From assembly GCF_021502675.1 (NCBI RefSeq), contig NZ_JAKFHA010000036.1, positions 5,352 through 69,351 on the forward strand: a DNA stretch of 64,000 bases. The letters run 5' to 3'. The notes beneath the pieces were generated by a model. That model saw only the letters and a list, made by a program, of their open reading frames with translations, was not told the DNA's origin and made no database searches. Of this stretch, positions 34,663 through 43,535 are shown piece after piece (within the stretch, counting starts at the first letter, position 1; each line of letters starts with the position of its first letter). The stretch is from Yinghuangia soli (GTDB lineage: Bacteria; Actinomycetota; Actinomycetes; Streptomycetales; Streptomycetaceae). A program made the translations under genes and the position numbers.

Positions 34663-36396
34663 TCAGAAACTGAGCATGTCGCGCAGTTCGCGCTTGAGCA
34701 CCTTGCCGACCGCGTTGCGCGGCAGCGGCCGGTCGCTGAACCGGATCGTGGTGGGCACCTTGAACGCGGCGAGCCGCCGGGCGACGTGCCCGCGGAGCTC
34801 GGCCGCGGTGACCGCGGTGCCGGGCTGCGTCTCGACCACGGCGGCGACCTCTTCGCCGAGTTCGCGGTGCGGTACGCCGACCACCGCGACGTCGGCGACC
34901 GCGGGGTGCTCGAACAGGACCGCCTCGACCTCGGCGGAGTAGACGTTCTCGCCGCCGCGGATGATGACGTCCTTGAGCCGGTCGACGACGTAGACCAGCC
35001 CGTCGGCGTCCACGTGCCCGAGGTCGCCGGTGCGGAACCAGCCGTCCGGGAAGGACTCTTCGGTCTCCGCGGGCCGGTTCCAGTAGCCGCGCACGACATG
35101 CGGGCCGCGGAACCGGATCTCGCCGGTCTCCCCGGTGCCGACCTCGCGGCCGGTGGCGGGATCGACGACGGCGACGTCGACGACCGGCACCGCGCGGCCC
35201 ACGCTGTCCGGGTGGTCGTAGTACTCCGCACCGGAGTTGGCCACCACGATCGCGGTGGTCTCGGTCGTCCCGTAGCCGTTGAGCGGCGACACCGCGCGGT
35301 CCGACATGCGGCCGACCTCGTCGATCAGGTCGGGCGGCACGGGCGCGCCGCCCGCGCCGAGGGTGAGCAGCGAGGACAGGTCGTACTTGCTGCGCAGCGG
35401 GGACTCCAGGAGCCGCCGCAGCAGGGTGGGCACCATGGACGCGCTGGTCACGCGCTCGGTCTCGATGAGCTGCAGGGCGCGTTCGGTGTCCCAGCGGCGC
35501 ATGAGCGAGAGTTTGGCGCCCTGGGCGGCCGATGCGTACAGCGCGACCAGGCCGGCGATGTGGAAGAACGGATAGGTCTGCAGGGCGCTTTGCCGCGGCA
35601 GGTCGGGCATCGCGTCGAGGAAGGCGGGCATGCCGCCGGTGAGCATCTCGGGCGGCACTCCGGCGCGGGCCAGCTGCACGGCCTGCAGGAGCTGCATGGT
35701 GTGCAGGTTGGTGGTGTGGTTGCGGTGCGTGCCGACCGCGCCCTTGGGGCGTCCGGTGGTGCCGGACGTGTACATGATGGTGGCGTCGTCGTCGGGGGCG
35801 ATGCGGGCGTCCGGCAGCGGGCACGGCCCGGTCCAGGCGCGCAGTGCCGCGGACAGGTCGGTCATGCGGCCGCCGAGCGGGCCTTCGGGGTGGGCGACGA
35901 GGACGGCCCCCACCGCGTCGGGCAGCGCCTTCCCGGTCTCCGCGCCGGCCAGGACGTCGGCGCGCTCGCCGTCCGCGACGAGCACGGTGGATCCGGAGTC
36001 GGCCAGGGCGTAGACGAGTTCGTCGGCGGTCCCCCAGGCGTTGAGCGGTACGCACACGGCGCCGAGGACCTGGGTGGCCCAGAACGCCAGCGGCCATTCC
36101 GGGTGGTTGCGCATCGCGACGGCGACCCGGTCGCCGTGCCGCACGCCGAGGTCCTCGGCGAGATGCCGGGCCAAGTGGCCGACCAGGCGCAGTTGTTCGG
36201 CGTAGGTGATGCGGCCGTCCTGGTGCACGAGCGCATCGCGGTCCGGGTAGGCGGCGGTGCCTTCGAACACCGCGCGCAGGGTCGGGGGCGCGGCCGGGAA
36301 CTCCCGCCAGGAGGGTTCGCCGGGACGGGTGTGGGCGATGGCGTACACGGACTCGGGCGCGGTCAGCGCGGCGAGAGCCTCAGTGCGGTCGAGCAT
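34663..36396 (-). CDS. Acyl-CoA ligase (AMP-binding family)
   Basis: A 577-residue ANL-superfamily enzyme that activates a carboxylic acid through an acyl-adenylate to its CoA thioester. The P-loop TIMYTSGTTGRPKGAVGTHRNH, the substrate/adenine region NGYGTTETT, the hinge Asp in YVVDRLKDVIIRGGENVYSAEVE and the C-terminal catalytic Lys (LPRNAVGKVLKREL) are all present. The chain type is unknown; a fatty or steroid-side-chain acid is possible given the P450 and crotonase genes in the window. The ATG at 36396 is preferred; upstream frame is non-homologous. It is divergent from the crotonase gene. Confidence 0.93.
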   Translation of the reverse strand: MLDRTEALAALTAPESVYAIAHTRPGEPSWREFPAAPPTLRAVFEGTAAYPDRDALVHQDGRITYAEQLRLVGHLARHLAEDLGVRHGDRVAVAMRNHPEWPLAFWATQVLGAVCVPLNAWGTADELVYALADSGSTVLVADGERADVLAGAETGKALPDAVGAVLVAHPEGPLGGRMTDLSAALRAWTGPCPLPDARIAPDDDATIMYTSGTTGRPKGAVGTHRNHTTNLHTMQLLQAVQLARAGVPPEMLTGGMPAFLDAMPDLPRQSALQTYPFFHIAGLVALYASAAQGAKLSLMRRWDTERALQLIETERVTSASMVPTLLRRLLESPLRSKYDLSSLLTLGAGGAPVPPDLIDEVGRMSDRAVSPLNGYGTTETTAIVVANSGAEYYDHPDSVGRAVPVVDVAVVDPATGREVGTGETGEIRFRGPHVVRGYWNRPAETEESFPDGWFRTGDLGHVDADGLVYVVDRLKDVIIRGGENVYSAEVEAVLFEHPAVADVAVVGVPHRELGEEVAAVVETQPGTAVTAAELRGHVARRLAAFKVPTTIRFSDRPLPRNAVGKVLKRELRDMLSF

Positions 36397-36660
36397 CCGT
36401 TGCCTGCACCTCCTGGCCGAACGAGCCGCTTTCGGCGGTGGCCGGGCGCGGTTCGTGCGTTGGCGGGTACCCGTGGCGGAGCGGGACCACAGTAGTCCGG
36501 GACGCGGCCGACCAGAACACTTTCCGTGCAACCGCCTGTTTCGCCACCGGGGGTGGTGTCCGGCGGCGGGACAGGGCAGGGTGTTGAGCGAGCGTTCGCA
36601 AGGTCCGTCGTTCTTCGGCCGCGGGGCCGCGCCCGCGCGACCGGCATGAGGAGCCGCCAG

Positions 36661-37527
36661 ATGGAATACGAGCAGATCGCCGCCGAGGCCAAGGACGGGA
36701 TCCTGACGATCCGGCTGGACCGGCCGGACCGGATGAACGCCTACACGTTCCGGATGCGCGAGGAGATCTGCCACGCCCTGGACCGCGCGGACGCCGACGA
36801 CGACGTGCGCGTGGTGGTCTTCACCGGCAGCGGCCGGGCGTACTGCGCGGGGGCCGACCTGGAGATGGGCGCGCGCACGTTCGACCCGACCGCGCACTCC
36901 GAGGTGACGGGCGAACCCGAGGACTCCCCGGACGACTTCCGCGACGACGGCGGCAGGCTGGTCATGCGGCTCTTCCGCTCGACGAAACCGCTGATCGCGG
37001 CGGTGAACGGGCCGGCGGTCGGGGTGGGCGCCACGATGACGCTGCCGATGGACATCCGGATCTGCGCCGAGGAGGCCCGGTTCGGGTTCGTCTTCGCGCG
37101 GCGCGGCATCACCCCGGACGGCTGCTCGACGTGGTTCCTGCCCAAGGTGGTCGGCATCGACCGGGCGCTGGAATGGTGCTTCACCGGCCGGGTGTTCGAC
37201 GCCGCCGAGGCACTGGAGTCGCGCCTGGTGCGCGAGGTGGTGCCGGGTGCGCAGCTGCTGGACCGGGCGTACGAGATCGCCCGCTCGATCGCCGAGCGCA
37301 CCCCGGCGGTGGCGGTCGCGGTGACGCGTGCGCTGCTGTGGGGCATGCAGACCGAGCCGGACCCGTGGGCCGCGCACCGCATCGAGTCGCGGGCGCTGCA
37401 CTGGGCCGGGCAGTCGGAGGACGCCCGCGAGGGGGTCCTGGCCTTCCTGGAGAAGCGCCCGCCGCACTTCGGGCTGCGGGTCAGCAGCGACCTGCCGGAC
37501 GAGCTGCGCAGCTGGCCGACCGAGTAG
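36661..37527 (+). CDS. Enoyl-CoA hydratase/isomerase (crotonase) family protein
   Basis: A 288-residue crotonase. The oxyanion-hole segments FTGSGRAYCAGADLEMG and AAVNGPAVGVGATMTLPMDIRICAEEARFGF are present. At the usual Glu positions the sequence reads RRGITPDGCSTWFLPKVVG, with Asp where the second catalytic Glu normally sits, as in several hydratase-like subgroups. It should act on an acyl-CoA in beta-oxidation-type catabolism, in keeping with the divergent acyl-CoA ligase. The ATG at 36661 is 8 nt after GAGGAG; the upstream ATG at 36646 lacks a site. Confidence 0.9.
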   Translation: MEYEQIAAEAKDGILTIRLDRPDRMNAYTFRMREEICHALDRADADDDVRVVVFTGSGRAYCAGADLEMGARTFDPTAHSEVTGEPEDSPDDFRDDGGRLVMRLFRSTKPLIAAVNGPAVGVGATMTLPMDIRICAEEARFGFVFARRGITPDGCSTWFLPKVVGIDRALEWCFTGRVFDAAEALESRLVREVVPGAQLLDRAYEIARSIAERTPAVAVAVTRALLWGMQTEPDPWAAHRIESRALHWAGQSEDAREGVLAFLEKRPPHFGLRVSSDLPDELRSWPTE

Positions 37528-37646
37528 TCCCGGGTCGGTCCCGCGCAGTCCCGCGGGCTGCCCGGACGCACGCTTCGGGGCCCGGGAAGTGCCGCCGCCA
37601 CCCGCGCGGCGCTTCCCGGTTGTGTTCAGCAACCGTTGTGCGGCAC

Positions 37647-37661
37647 GCTGTCTGCGACAGC
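37647..37661. promoter_or_regulatory. Palindrome at the MarR start (likely operator)
   Basis: GCTGTC and GACAGC form a perfect inverted repeat around TGC, ending 7 bases before the MarR GTG. MarR proteins usually autoregulate through such a palindrome near their own start. Confidence 0.5.
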
Positions 37662-37667
37662 ATTGTC

Positions 37668-38201
37668 GTGGCGAGGGTGTCGGGTGTCGGCGTGGGCGAG
37701 CAGGTGCAGCGGGCGGCCGTGAAGGACAGTGCCGGACGGCGCGTGGTGCGCGAAGTAGGGGCCGCCACGCGGCTGCTGCGCGGACTCATGGCGCCGCCGC
37801 TGCATGCGGCCGGCATCACGCAGGCCGAGTACCACCTGCTGGCGGTGCTGGAGGAGCGGGTCACCTCGACCGGCAAGGAACTGTCCTGCACGCTGAGCCT
37901 GGACAAGACCACGGTCAGCCGGCAGCTGACCGCGCTCGAAGAGGCCGGCTCGATCGCCAGGACCACCGACCCGGCGAACCGGCGCTCGCACCTGATCACG
38001 CTGACCGAGGCGGGCCGGGAGCGGCTCGCGGATGCCCGGCGCCGCACCATCGCCGTTCTGGAGGACCGTTTCTCCAGTTGGCCCGCCGGGGAACTCGACG
38101 TGCTTGCCGACCACCTCGCGCGCTTCAACGACCAGTTGCGCGGCGTCGCCGAGGCGGACGCCGGCCGCGGCGACCCGGAACCGGACGCGGTCGAGGCCTG
38201 A
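37668..38201 (+). CDS. MarR-family regulator
   Basis: A 177-residue winged-helix regulator. ITQAEYHLLAVLEERVTSTGKELSCTLSLDKTTVSRQLTALEEAGSIARTTDPANRRSHLITLTEAGRERL is the MarR DNA-binding domain with its D-x-R wing (TDPANRR). The flanking helices dimerise. It follows the crotonase gene by about 140 bases on the same strand and may regulate the lipid-catabolic genes. The exact start is unsure: GTG codons at 37668 and 37677 are both in frame and neither has a strong ribosome-binding site. Confidence 0.88.
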   Translation: MARVSGVGVGEQVQRAAVKDSAGRRVVREVGAATRLLRGLMAPPLHAAGITQAEYHLLAVLEERVTSTGKELSCTLSLDKTTVSRQLTALEEAGSIARTTDPANRRSHLITLTEAGRERLADARRRTIAVLEDRFSSWPAGELDVLADHLARFNDQLRGVAEADAGRGDPEPDAVEA

Positions 38202-38274
38202 CCCCGTCCGGGCCTGACCCGGTCGGGGCCGTCGAGGCCGGGCGCGCGGCCCGGCGGGCGCAGCGCGCGGCGGC

Positions 38275-40587
38275 TCACAACTCGCCGGGCGACTCCGCGA
38301 CCCTGGGGTGGATGCGCGGCCGCGCGCGGTAGACGTCGTACACGCCCTGGACCCGGCGCAGGGCCTTGAGCAGCCGGGGCAGGCTGGCCAGGTCGGCGAG
38401 CCGGATGGTGTAGGTCTGGCGTACCCGCATCTGCTGCGGAGGGGCGATGGACGCCGAGGTGATGTCCGCACCGGCGGCGTCGATGGCGGCGGTGACATCG
38501 GCCAGCAACCGCGGCCGGTCCAGCGCTTCGAGCTGCACGGTGACGCGGTAGCCGCGCTCGGCCTGGTGCGGCAGCCACACCGCGGAGACGATGTCGCGCC
38601 CGGCCCTGATCATCTGCTGGACGTTCGCGCAGTCGCGCTGGTGCACGGCGACCGTGCCGCCGCGGATCACGAAGCCGGCCAGGTCGTCCGGCGGCACCGG
38701 GGTGCAGCAGCGGGCCAGGCGTACCGGGGCGCCCGGAGAGCCGGGCACCGATACGAGGTTCTCCCCGGCGTCCTGCTCGACCGGCGCGCCGACCCCGGGC
38801 CGCAGCGCGGAGATGCCCGCCGGGTCGCCGGCCGCCGGGCCGAACCCGGCGGCGTCCGCTGCCGGGTCGCGAAGTGCGGACTTGGTCCCGGCCGCACCGG
38901 CCGCACCTGCCGGGCCTGCGGTCTTCGCGGTCTCGGCCGGGGACTCGCCGGCCTCCGGATGCTCGGCCAGCCAGCTCGCGATCGCCACCCGGGCCAGCGG
39001 GCTGCGGACGAAACCGAGCCATTCACGAGAAGGGCCCGCGCCGGTCGGCGGGGCCGTGATGATCGATACCGTCTCGCCGTCCGCGAGTACCGAGGACAAC
39101 GCCACGAGGCGGCCGTTGACCTGGGCGCCGATACAGCGGTGCCCGGTCTGCTCGCCGATGGCGTACGCGGCGTCCACGCAGGTGGACCCGGCGGGCAGGG
39201 TCAGCGGGCGGCCGCCCGGCGTGAAGACCAGGAGCTCGCGGTCCGCGGACAGGTCGGCGGTGAGCTGCGACCAGAACGCGGTGGCGTCCGGGATGCCGCC
39301 CTGCCAGGTGAGCAGGCGGTGCAGCCATTCGAGCTGGCCGCGCTCCTCGGAGCCGTCGTCGCCGGTGTGCGCGACCACGCCGAACTCGGCGAGCCGGTGC
39401 ATGCGCCGGGTGCGGATGAGGACCTCGACCACCTCGCCGCCGCGCAGCGAGATCGCGGTGTGCAGCGACTGGTACAGGTTGAACTTGGGGGTCGCGATGA
39501 AGTCCTTGAACTCCCCCGCGAGCGGCGTCCAGCAGGTGTGCAGCACGCCGAGCGCGCCGTAGCAGTCGGTGTCCGCGTCGACGACGACCATGAGCCGGGA
39601 CAGGTCGAACGGGCCGAGCGGGGCGTCGCCGCGGCGCACCTGCACGCGGCGGGCCGAGACGTGGTGCCGGGGGCGCGGGGTGACCTGGGCGTCGATGCCG
39701 GCCTCGCGCAGCGCGCGGCGCACCGAGCCGGCCAGCTCCGCGGCGGCCTGGTCGCGCTCGGCGGCGGTCTCGGCGAGCACCCGCACGATGCCGGCGTGCT
39801 CGTCGGCCTTGAGGGTGGCGAAGACGATGTCTTCCAGCTCGGTCTTGAGCACGTGGATGCCGAGGCGTTCGGCGAGCGGGATGAAGACGTCGCGGGTGAC
39901 CTCGGCGATGCGGATCTGGCTGGCCCGGCGCATGTGCCGGATGGTCCGCATGTTGTGCAGCCGGTCGGCCAGTTTGATGACCGTCACGCGCAGGTCGCGG
40001 CCGGTGGCCACGAGGATCTTGCGCATGGTCTCGGCTTCGGCCTCTTGCCGGTTGTTGAAGTCGACCTTCTCGAGCTTGGTGACGCCGTCGACCAGGTGCG
40101 CGACGTCGTCGCCGAAGGATTCGCGGACCGCGCCGAGGGTGAGGTCGGTGTCCTCGACGGTGTCGTGCAGGAGGGCCGCGACCAGCGTGGTGGTGTCGGC
40201 GCCCAGCTCGGCGAGGATGGTGGCGACGGCGAGCGGGTGCGTGATGTACGCCTCGCCGCTCTTGCGCATCTGGCCGCGGTGCGACAACTCGGCGACCTGG
40301 AAGGCGCGTTGCAGCAGGGCGAGGTCGGCCTTGGGGTGGTGCGCGCGGTGCACCTGCACCAGCGGGATGAGGGTCTCGAGAGCCTCGGGGCTGCGTTTGC
40401 GCCCGCCGCCGATCAGGAACGTGGCGGCGGCGAGGCTGAGGCGCTGCACGGGGCGGCGCGCGGAACGGCCGGACCGTTCGGCGTTCCGGTCGGTGTCGCC
40501 GCGTTTGTCGGTGCGCGCATCGACCGGACGGGGCGTCACATCCCGTGCGCCCGCGCCTACTGGCGGGTCGATCCCCCCGATCGTCAT
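38275..40587 (-). CDS. RSH (RelA/SpoT homologue), hydrolase intact, synthetase altered
   Basis: A 770-residue Rel/SpoT-type protein. The HD hydrolase domain is intact (THPLAVATILAELG; HDTVED at 141-146; KLADRLHNMRTI). In the synthetase domain the conserved G-R-x-K-x-x-Y-S-x-x-x-K motif reads as PRPRHHVSARRV (about 304-315), while FKDFIATPKFNLYQSLHT and the E-x-x-IRT segment remain. TGS (about 460-520), the zinc-finger-like Cys-Cys region (RCCTPVPPDDLAGFVIRGGTVAVHQRDC) and a C-terminal ACT domain follow. This suggests mainly (p)ppGpp hydrolysis, as in an RshA-like paralogue. The ATG at 40587 has GGAGGTG 5 nt upstream. Confidence 0.92.
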   Translation of the reverse strand: MTIGGIDPPVGAGARDVTPRPVDARTDKRGDTDRNAERSGRSARRPVQRLSLAAATFLIGGGRKRSPEALETLIPLVQVHRAHHPKADLALLQRAFQVAELSHRGQMRKSGEAYITHPLAVATILAELGADTTTLVAALLHDTVEDTDLTLGAVRESFGDDVAHLVDGVTKLEKVDFNNRQEAEAETMRKILVATGRDLRVTVIKLADRLHNMRTIRHMRRASQIRIAEVTRDVFIPLAERLGIHVLKTELEDIVFATLKADEHAGIVRVLAETAAERDQAAAELAGSVRRALREAGIDAQVTPRPRHHVSARRVQVRRGDAPLGPFDLSRLMVVVDADTDCYGALGVLHTCWTPLAGEFKDFIATPKFNLYQSLHTAISLRGGEVVEVLIRTRRMHRLAEFGVVAHTGDDGSEERGQLEWLHRLLTWQGGIPDATAFWSQLTADLSADRELLVFTPGGRPLTLPAGSTCVDAAYAIGEQTGHRCIGAQVNGRLVALSSVLADGETVSIITAPPTGAGPSREWLGFVRSPLARVAIASWLAEHPEAGESPAETAKTAGPAGAAGAAGTKSALRDPAADAAGFGPAAGDPAGISALRPGVGAPVEQDAGENLVSVPGSPGAPVRLARCCTPVPPDDLAGFVIRGGTVAVHQRDCANVQQMIRAGRDIVSAVWLPHQAERGYRVTVQLEALDRPRLLADVTAAIDAAGADITSASIAPPQQMRVRQTYTIRLADLASLPRLLKALRRVQGVYDVYRARPRIHPRVAESPGEL

Positions 40588-40728
40588 GACGCACCTCCGG
40601 CTGTGAATCACCGGAGCACCGCCCCGGTGGTTCATGCTACCGGCAAGTCAGGGGGGCGTGTCCGGCGGATGTCGCCGATCACACACCATCACCCGTGCGG
40701 GTGAACTTCCGCAGTCTGCAAGAGGGAA

Positions 40729-40791
40729 GGCGGCCTGCGGGACCCGTCCCGCACCGCGGACGGGTCCCCTTTTCGGCAGGCGCAGGCCGCC
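40729..40791. terminator. Nested double hairpin terminator
   Basis: The inner stem GGGACCCGTCC (40739-40749) pairs perfectly with GGACGGGTCCC (40758-40768). It is followed on the plus strand by CTTTT. An outer stem, GGCGGCCTGCG (40729-40739) with CGCAGGCCGCC (40781-40791), encloses it. It lies 48 bases after the stop of the AttH-like gene (minus strand) and upstream of the RSH gene, so it probably ends the first transcript. Confidence 0.75.
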
Positions 40792-40838
40792 TCACCAGGG
40801 CCGATGCACACGGGGTGTGCGGCGGCCCGGGTGCGCTC

Positions 40839-41993
40839 CTACATGAACGACGTCTCCGCGGTGAGCCCGAGGGCCGGGTCCGCGCCGGTGATGATCGGCT
40901 GGCAGTTGCCCCAGCCGACGCCGCCGCCGACCGGGTCGGTGACCCGGATCACGGTGTCCCGGATCTGGTGCAGCCGGCGGGCCTGCTCGGGCGTCGAGCA
41001 GTCCGCGATGCGCTCCCCCTCGACGTGCAGCGCGCCGCGCCACTCGCCGTGGTGGTGCCCGTCGAAGCCGAAGTACAGCCCGGCACCGAGGTGGAAGCCG
41101 GTGTCCGAGACGGTCTCGATCTGCAGCGGGCGGGACGAGCCGTCGGCCATGGTGGCGTGCAGCTTGCCGCCCAGGAGCCGGCGGTTGCCCGGGTCGAAGG
41201 ACAGCTCGGGGACCAGGTCGGCCCATTCCTCGACGCGGCCGTCCGGGTGCTCGACGCCGCCCGTGACGCGCTTCTGGGAGAAGCCGCGCGCGGTGGTGAT
41301 CTGGTAGTGCAGGAACAGCGCGTACCGGCTGCCGTCCGGGCGCTCCATGAGCACCGGGGACCAGATCATCCGGAAGGACGCGCCCTCCGGCATGCCGGCC
41401 GGCTCCAGGTCGGAGGCCGGGGTGCCGACGTCGTACCGGGTGCCCCAGGAGTGGTCGCGGGTGGAGACCCAGGTGTCCGGGGTGATCTCGGTGCGCTCGC
41501 CGTCCACCTCGACCCAGCCGTGCGCGACGCCGGTCTGGTGGTAGCGCACCAGGTCGGCGGTGACGCGGTAGGCGCGGCGGTTGTGGGTGCGCTCCTCGCA
41601 GACCGGCGGGACGACGGCCTCGAAGGTCCAGTCGAACGCGATCGGCTGGGCGTCGTTCGGCTCCAGCACGAACCGCACGACCTTGAGGGGCTCGACCACC
41701 TCGTACTTGACCGGGCCGATCTCGGTGAGCGTCGGGTCGGGCGCAAGGCGCCGCGAGGCGCGGACGGTGATCTGCTCGACGCCGCGGGAGATGCCGGCGT
41801 ACCCGTCCATGACGTTGCGGTTGGTGTACTTGCCGAGCCCGAAGCCCAGTTGCAGGCTGCCGTCGCGGGCGGCGGCCATCGCGCAGACCTTCTCGGTCCA
41901 CGACGGGTCGGTGGTGCCGACCGAGCCGAAGGTCTCGGTGACCTGGTGGCAGAAGCCTTCGTCGGCGGCGATCAGCTGGCCGATGGGGTTCAC
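40839..41993 (-). CDS. AttH/CrtC-like (DUF7064-type) protein
   Basis: A 384-residue protein of predicted all-beta type. The phrase TWVSTRDHSWGTRYDVG (R-D-H-S-W-G-x-R) and the two-lobed, strand-rich pattern resemble the lipocalin-like AttH/hydroxyneurosporene-synthase (CrtC) families. I recall such proteins encoded beside APH-like kinases in actinobacteria. No catalytic function is established. The GTG at 41993 overlaps the kinase stop by 4 bases (GTGA), so the two are coupled and probably act on the same substrate. Confidence 0.7.
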   Translation of the reverse strand: MNPIGQLIAADEGFCHQVTETFGSVGTTDPSWTEKVCAMAAARDGSLQLGFGLGKYTNRNVMDGYAGISRGVEQITVRASRRLAPDPTLTEIGPVKYEVVEPLKVVRFVLEPNDAQPIAFDWTFEAVVPPVCEERTHNRRAYRVTADLVRYHQTGVAHGWVEVDGERTEITPDTWVSTRDHSWGTRYDVGTPASDLEPAGMPEGASFRMIWSPVLMERPDGSRYALFLHYQITTARGFSQKRVTGGVEHPDGRVEEWADLVPELSFDPGNRRLLGGKLHATMADGSSRPLQIETVSDTGFHLGAGLYFGFDGHHHGEWRGALHVEGERIADCSTPEQARRLHQIRDTVIRVTDPVGGGVGWGNCQPIITGADPALGLTAETSFM

Positions 41994-43165
41994 TCGGCGG
42001 CCTCGGGAGCCTCGGCGGTGCCGGCGTCCGCGGCGGGCAGGTCGTCCCAGTAGGTGCCGGCCAGCATGGCCTCGATGAGGGTGCGGTGCAGGACCGTCTC
42101 GTCGAGGTTCTCGGGCATGACGCGCTCGCCGAAGAACGCCTGGCGGTGCGCGATGCGGGCCATGACGACGCCGTGCCGGATGGCCGCGTAGACCTCGAAG
42201 TACTGCGTGTTCTTCGGGGTGTGGCCGGTGAGGGACGCGTACTGGCCGTAGACGTCCTCGCGGCGCAGCAGGTTCGGGATGCCGGGCAGGCCGCCGTAGC
42301 GGGTGGCGATGTCCTGGAAGAAGTCGTGGATGAAGACCATCCAGGCCAGGTCCAGCTCGCGCGGGCCGACCGCGGCCATCTCCCAGTCGAGGACCGCGGT
42401 GGGCGTGAAGTCGACGTAGAGGATGTTGCCGATGCGGGCGTCGCCCCAGCTGATGACGTCGTCGCCGGTGTCCTCGGGGAAGTTCTCCTCCAGCCACGCG
42501 AAACCGCGGTCGAGGAGCGGCACCGGGTGGCCTTCCATGCCCCACTCGTAGAACGCCTTGAGGTCGTTCAGGTGGCGGCGCATGGGGGTGTCGCCGGGCT
42601 GCTCCAGCTGGAGGAAGGCGATCTCGTCGGGGGTGGTCTCGATCTGGTGGATGTCCGCGACGATGGCCACCGAGGCTTCCTGCAGGCGGCGCTGCTCGGC
42701 GGCGTCGGCCTTGAGCAGCCAGCTGTCGATCGTGTACGGCATGACGTCCGGCGGCGCGGCGCCGTCCGCACGGCGCATCACGAAGAACGGCGCGCCGAGG
42801 GCCTCCTCGCCGGGCTCGTTCCACAGCAGCTTGGGCACCGGGATGCCGCAGCGCTCGCCGACCAGCGTCATGACCCGGTACTGCTTGTCCAGGTCGTAGG
42901 TCGGGAAGACCGGCTTGGCCTCGGCGGCCGGGCGCATGCGGACCACGCAGCGCTCGGTGCGCTCCGCGCCGTCCTCGGTCCAGGACGCGTCGAAGAGGAG
43001 CGTCTCGCTGGACATGCCGTTCGTCGCCGGGATGCTCAGCTCGGAGATCTGCGGGTCGGCGCCGTCCGGCAGGCGTCCGGCGAGCCACGCGACGAGCTGG
43101 TCGTGCACCTCGGCCAGGTCGCGGTTGCTGACCTGCGGGCGGGCGACCTCATCGGAGTCGGCCAC
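41990..43165 (-). CDS. APH-like phosphotransferase family protein
   Basis: A 391-residue kinase-like protein of the aminoglycoside phosphotransferase/choline kinase superfamily, in the subgroup related to the FadE36-associated kinases of acyl-CoA and sterol catabolism. The nucleotide-binding CVVRMRP (Lys position occupied by Arg), the Brenner motif as SWGDARIGNILYVDF (Trp instead of His before G-D) and the metal Asp in AVLDWEMAAVGPRELDLAWM are visible. It probably phosphorylates a small alcohol or lipid intermediate. The GTG at 43165 is 8 nt after GGAGG. A KstR-type box lies about 100 bases upstream. Confidence 0.85.
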   Translation of the reverse strand: MADSDEVARPQVSNRDLAEVHDQLVAWLAGRLPDGADPQISELSIPATNGMSSETLLFDASWTEDGAERTERCVVRMRPAAEAKPVFPTYDLDKQYRVMTLVGERCGIPVPKLLWNEPGEEALGAPFFVMRRADGAAPPDVMPYTIDSWLLKADAAEQRRLQEASVAIVADIHQIETTPDEIAFLQLEQPGDTPMRRHLNDLKAFYEWGMEGHPVPLLDRGFAWLEENFPEDTGDDVISWGDARIGNILYVDFTPTAVLDWEMAAVGPRELDLAWMVFIHDFFQDIATRYGGLPGIPNLLRREDVYGQYASLTGHTPKNTQYFEVYAAIRHGVVMARIAHRQAFFGERVMPENLDETVLHRTLIEAMLAGTYWDDLPAADAGTAEAPEAAE

Positions 43166-43262
43166 GACAACCTCCGGTATCCGTGCCGCGATTGCGACGG
43201 CTGCGACGGTTTCCAGGGGCTCTGGCGCGGGTCCGCACGGGCCCGGGACGAGGCCCCAAAAG

Positions 43263-43276
43263 TGAAACCGGTTCTA
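43263..43276. promoter_or_regulatory. KstR-type palindrome (TNNAACNNGTTNNA)
   Basis: TGAAACCGGTTCTA matches on both strands the consensus TNNAACNNGTTNNA described for KstR, the TetR repressor of sterol catabolism in mycobacteria and relatives. It is in the divergent region between the APH-like operon and the HAD gene, about 98 bases before the former. No kstR gene is in the window. The rest of the 370-base region 43166-43535 shows no gene. Confidence 0.5.
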
Positions 43277-43535
43277 TCATGGGCGACACGTGTCATCAAT
43301 GGCCATGCAACCAGGGCGTGCGGCCGGGCGGAAGTGCACTCCGGCGTGCGGACGGGCGGTGCGCGGCGGATGCGCGGGCGCACGGGACTTTCCCGGGCAT
43401 CGGACCGCCCGACCGGACGCATGGTTGGCCCGGTCCCGGGGAGGGGTGCCGCGGTACGGTCTGGGTGGTCCCGCGCCATCCGGGTCTTCCTGTCACCCGG
43501 CCGCGTCCGTCCGGGGCCGACGACGGGAGCAGTTC

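Noticed and set aside
36397-37632. Minus-strand frame continuing the acyl-CoA ligase upstream to 37632
   Set aside because: It lies antisense to the crotonase gene, which has intact motifs and a good ribosome-binding site; the ligase fold starts at 36396.
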